A stretch of 6,564 nt of DNA from Candidatus Aminicenantota bacterium (lineage in GTDB: Bacteria > Acidobacteriota > Aminicenantia > Aminicenantales > Aminicenantaceae). The position numbers were made by a program, and so were the translations under genes. Position 1 is the first letter of the stretch; each line of letters opens with the position of its first letter. The notes beneath the pieces were generated by a model that was not told the DNA's origin, made no database searches, and saw only the letters and a list, made by a program, of their open reading frames with translations. The stretch covers positions 1-6,564 of the forward strand of contig JAUWJP010000098.1 of the NCBI GenBank assembly GCA_030607635.1, in the 5' to 3' direction. Below are positions 5,366 through 6,564 of the stretch, one piece after another.

Positions 5366-6157
5366 CTATTCCGTTTTTGTTTGTCTTGCCTCATTGCCTC
5401 TCTCTTTTTTCCTAGGCTCTTTAAAAACACCAAGTGGGTAGTAGGGCAACACGTGCTCTTTTAACCAGTTTAATGATTCTTCTGGAGTACATTTCCATCC
5501 AGAAGGACAGTTGGAAGCGACTTCAATAAACGTAGTGCCCAAGCCCTTCATCTGAAATTCAAAGGCTTTTCTGATTGCCCGTTTGGCCTTCCTCGTATTT
5601 GCCGGTGTATTACAGCTGACCCTTTCCACATAGGCAACCATGTCAAATTGAGAGACGATTTCTGACATTTTCAAGGGCATACCATCTTTATCTGGCGCTC
5701 TGCCGTAGGGAGATGTTGTGGTTTCTTGGTCCTCCAGTGTGGTTGGAGCCATCTGTCCTCCAGTCATACCATAGATACCGTTATTGATGAAAATGAAGGT
5801 AAAGTTTTCGCCTCTGTTGCAGGCGTGGATGGTTTCAGCTAGGCCGATGGCTGCCAAGTCGCCATCCCCCTGATAAGAAAAAACGATTCTGTCGGGGAGC
5901 ATCCGCTTAATTCCAGTTGCTACCGCAGCAGCACGACCGTGTGCAGCCTCCTGCATATCAACATCCAGATAGTCGTAGGCAAACACCGAGCATCCAACCG
6001 GGCAAACACCGATTGTCTTATCCTGAATATCCAATTCCTCAACCACCTCCATCAGCAATTTGTGAATGGTTGAATGAAAACATCCCGGACAATAGTGCAT
6101 CCGTACGTCGACGAGGGTCTTAGGCCTTTTGTATATAAGCTCGTATCCTTCTTTCAT
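5366..6157 (-). CDS. vorA: 2-oxoacid:ferredoxin oxidoreductase, beta subunit (TPP-binding, VOR/KOR type)
   Basis: This is the 263-residue thiamine-diphosphate subunit, which decarboxylates the 2-oxoacid and passes electrons via an iron-sulfur cluster to ferredoxin, forming acyl-CoA. The TPP/Mg motif runs from GDGD (97-100) to NNGIYG (125-130). CPGC (23-26) with cysteines at 52/56 and 217/223 supplies candidate ligands for the 4Fe-4S cluster found in this family. The stretches AYDYLDVDMQEAAHGRA (60-76) and GMTGGQMAPTT (130-140) are typical of VOR/KOR beta subunits. Oddities are CPGCF where CPGCG is usual, Cys52 in GVCPVGC, and a charged tail (KEPRKKERGNEARQTKTE, 246-263). The ATG at 6157 is 12 nt behind the alpha-gene stop; the Shine-Dalgarno AAGGAAG (6165-6171) overlaps that stop codon and is 7 nt from the ATG. 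It is an operon with the alpha and gamma genes. Confidence 0.93.
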   Translation of the reverse strand: MKEGYELIYKRPKTLVDVRMHYCPGCFHSTIHKLLMEVVEELDIQDKTIGVCPVGCSVFAYDYLDVDMQEAAHGRAAAVATGIKRMLPDRIVFSYQGDGDLAAIGLAETIHACNRGENFTFIFINNGIYGMTGGQMAPTTLEDQETTTSPYGRAPDKDGMPLKMSEIVSQFDMVAYVERVSCNTPANTRKAKRAIRKAFEFQMKGLGTTFIEVASNCPSGWKCTPEESLNWLKEHVLPYYPLGVFKEPRKKERGNEARQTKTE

Positions 6158-6164
6158 TGGTGTT

Positions 6165-6171
6165 CTTCCTT
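6165..6171 (-). promoter_or_regulatory. Ribosome binding site of the beta-subunit gene, overlapping the alpha stop
   Basis: AAGGAAG on the minus strand shares two bases with the TAA of the alpha gene (6170-6172) and lies 7 nt before the ATG at 6157, suggesting coupled translation of the subunits. Confidence 0.65.
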
Positions 6172-6564
6172 ACTTTAGGTGTTCCTTGATGGAATTAAAG
6201 ACCTCCTGGGGAGTCGGGACGATACCACCCTGTCGACCATAAAAATGAACAGGTTTTTTACCACAGACAGCTAATCTGACATCCTCCACCATCTGGCCGG
6301 CATTCATTTCAATAGAAATGAAGAATTTGACCTGATCTCTGGATGCAATCTTTTCTATTTGTTTTGAGGGGAATGGCCATAGGCTGATGGGTCTGAAGAG
6401 ACCCATTTTTATTCCAGCTTCCCGGGCGAGTTCTACTGCTTTTTTTGAAATCCGTGAACATAGACCATAAGCTGTAACGATGATTTCAGCATCTTCTATC
6501 TGATATTCTTCGTACCGGACCTCATTTTCTTTAATTTTTCTGTATTTTTCCTGAAGCATCAAAT
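6170..6564 (-). CDS. vorB: 2-oxoacid:ferredoxin oxidoreductase, alpha subunit (VorB-like), C-terminal part only
   Basis: Only the last 130 or so residues are in the window; the gene continues past position 6564. The visible part starts in the linker (LQEKYRKIKENEVRYEEY) and covers the C-terminal transketolase-like domain: AEIIVTAYGLCSRISKKAVELAREAGIKMGLFRPISLWPFP, then EMNAGQMVEDVRLAV and HFYGRQGGIVPTPQEV. These are the hallmarks of the VorB/KorA group, in which this domain helps shape the dimer and substrate cavity. The in-frame TTG and ATG near 6557-6562 are internal codons, because the family has several hundred residues before this point. The gene precedes the beta and gamma genes in an operon whose promoter, and perhaps a ferredoxin-like delta subunit, would lie beyond the right edge. 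The vorB label follows common annotation; branched-chain versus 2-oxoglutarate specificity depends on the missing N-terminal domain. Confidence 0.88.
   Translation of the reverse strand, partial: LMLQEKYRKIKENEVRYEEYQIEDAEIIVTAYGLCSRISKKAVELAREAGIKMGLFRPISLWPFPSKQIEKIASRDQVKFFISIEMNAGQMVEDVRLAVCGKKPVHFYGRQGGIVPTPQEVFNSIKEHLK

Noticed and set aside
6557..6562. TTG or ATG near the right edge as start of a small 130-residue gene
   Set aside because: The sequence enters in mid-protein of the alpha subunit; the open frame continues to the window edge.

Overview
The window looks like ordinary chromosome from an anaerobic (or at least ferredoxin-using) bacterium with a Gram-negative-type envelope. 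The evidence is a signal-peptide-bearing outer-membrane beta-barrel protein, a secreted zinc carboxypeptidase, a periplasmic thioredoxin with its CcdA-type electron feeder, a stand-alone KAS III (FabH) and a three-subunit 2-oxoacid:ferredoxin oxidoreductase. The mix is reminiscent of protein- or peptide-fermenting candidate phyla such as Aminicenantes, but this placement is a guess from gene content, not a measurement. I see no tRNA, rRNA, phage, transposase, CRISPR array or defence gene.

Layout. Positions 1-809 (minus) hold the N-terminal two thirds of an M14 carboxypeptidase that runs off the left edge. Upstream of it and on the same strand, 953-2197 encodes a PorV/FadL-like outer-membrane barrel. 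A short divergent promoter region (2198-2281) separates this from fabH (2282-3277, plus). fabH converges on ccdA (3288-4010, minus), which is the second gene of a tlpA-ccdA operon starting at 4523 with a near-consensus promoter at 4613-4641. The interval 4524-4801 has no gene; it carries that promoter, a degenerate repeat relic and two hairpin-forming, REP-like repeat units just downstream of the next operon. From 4802 to the right edge (all minus) lie the gamma, beta and C-terminal part of the alpha subunit genes of a VOR/KOR-type oxidoreductase, transcribed alpha-beta-gamma with the promoter outside the window.

How the genes fit together (inference). The exported carboxypeptidase could release amino acids from peptides, and the oxidoreductase would oxidise the resulting 2-oxoacids to acyl-CoA with reduction of ferredoxin. 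Branched acyl-CoAs are potential primers for FabH, which starts fatty-acid synthesis. TlpA and CcdA carry reducing power to the periplasmic side for thiol reduction.

The most distinctive regulatory feature is a 12-bp perfect palindrome (2230-2241). Its TTGCAA core can act as the -35 element for two back-to-back promoters, one for the barrel gene and one for fabH. The tlpA promoter uses the same TTGCAA -35 with the same 17-bp spacing. I do not find a clearly undescribed system here.
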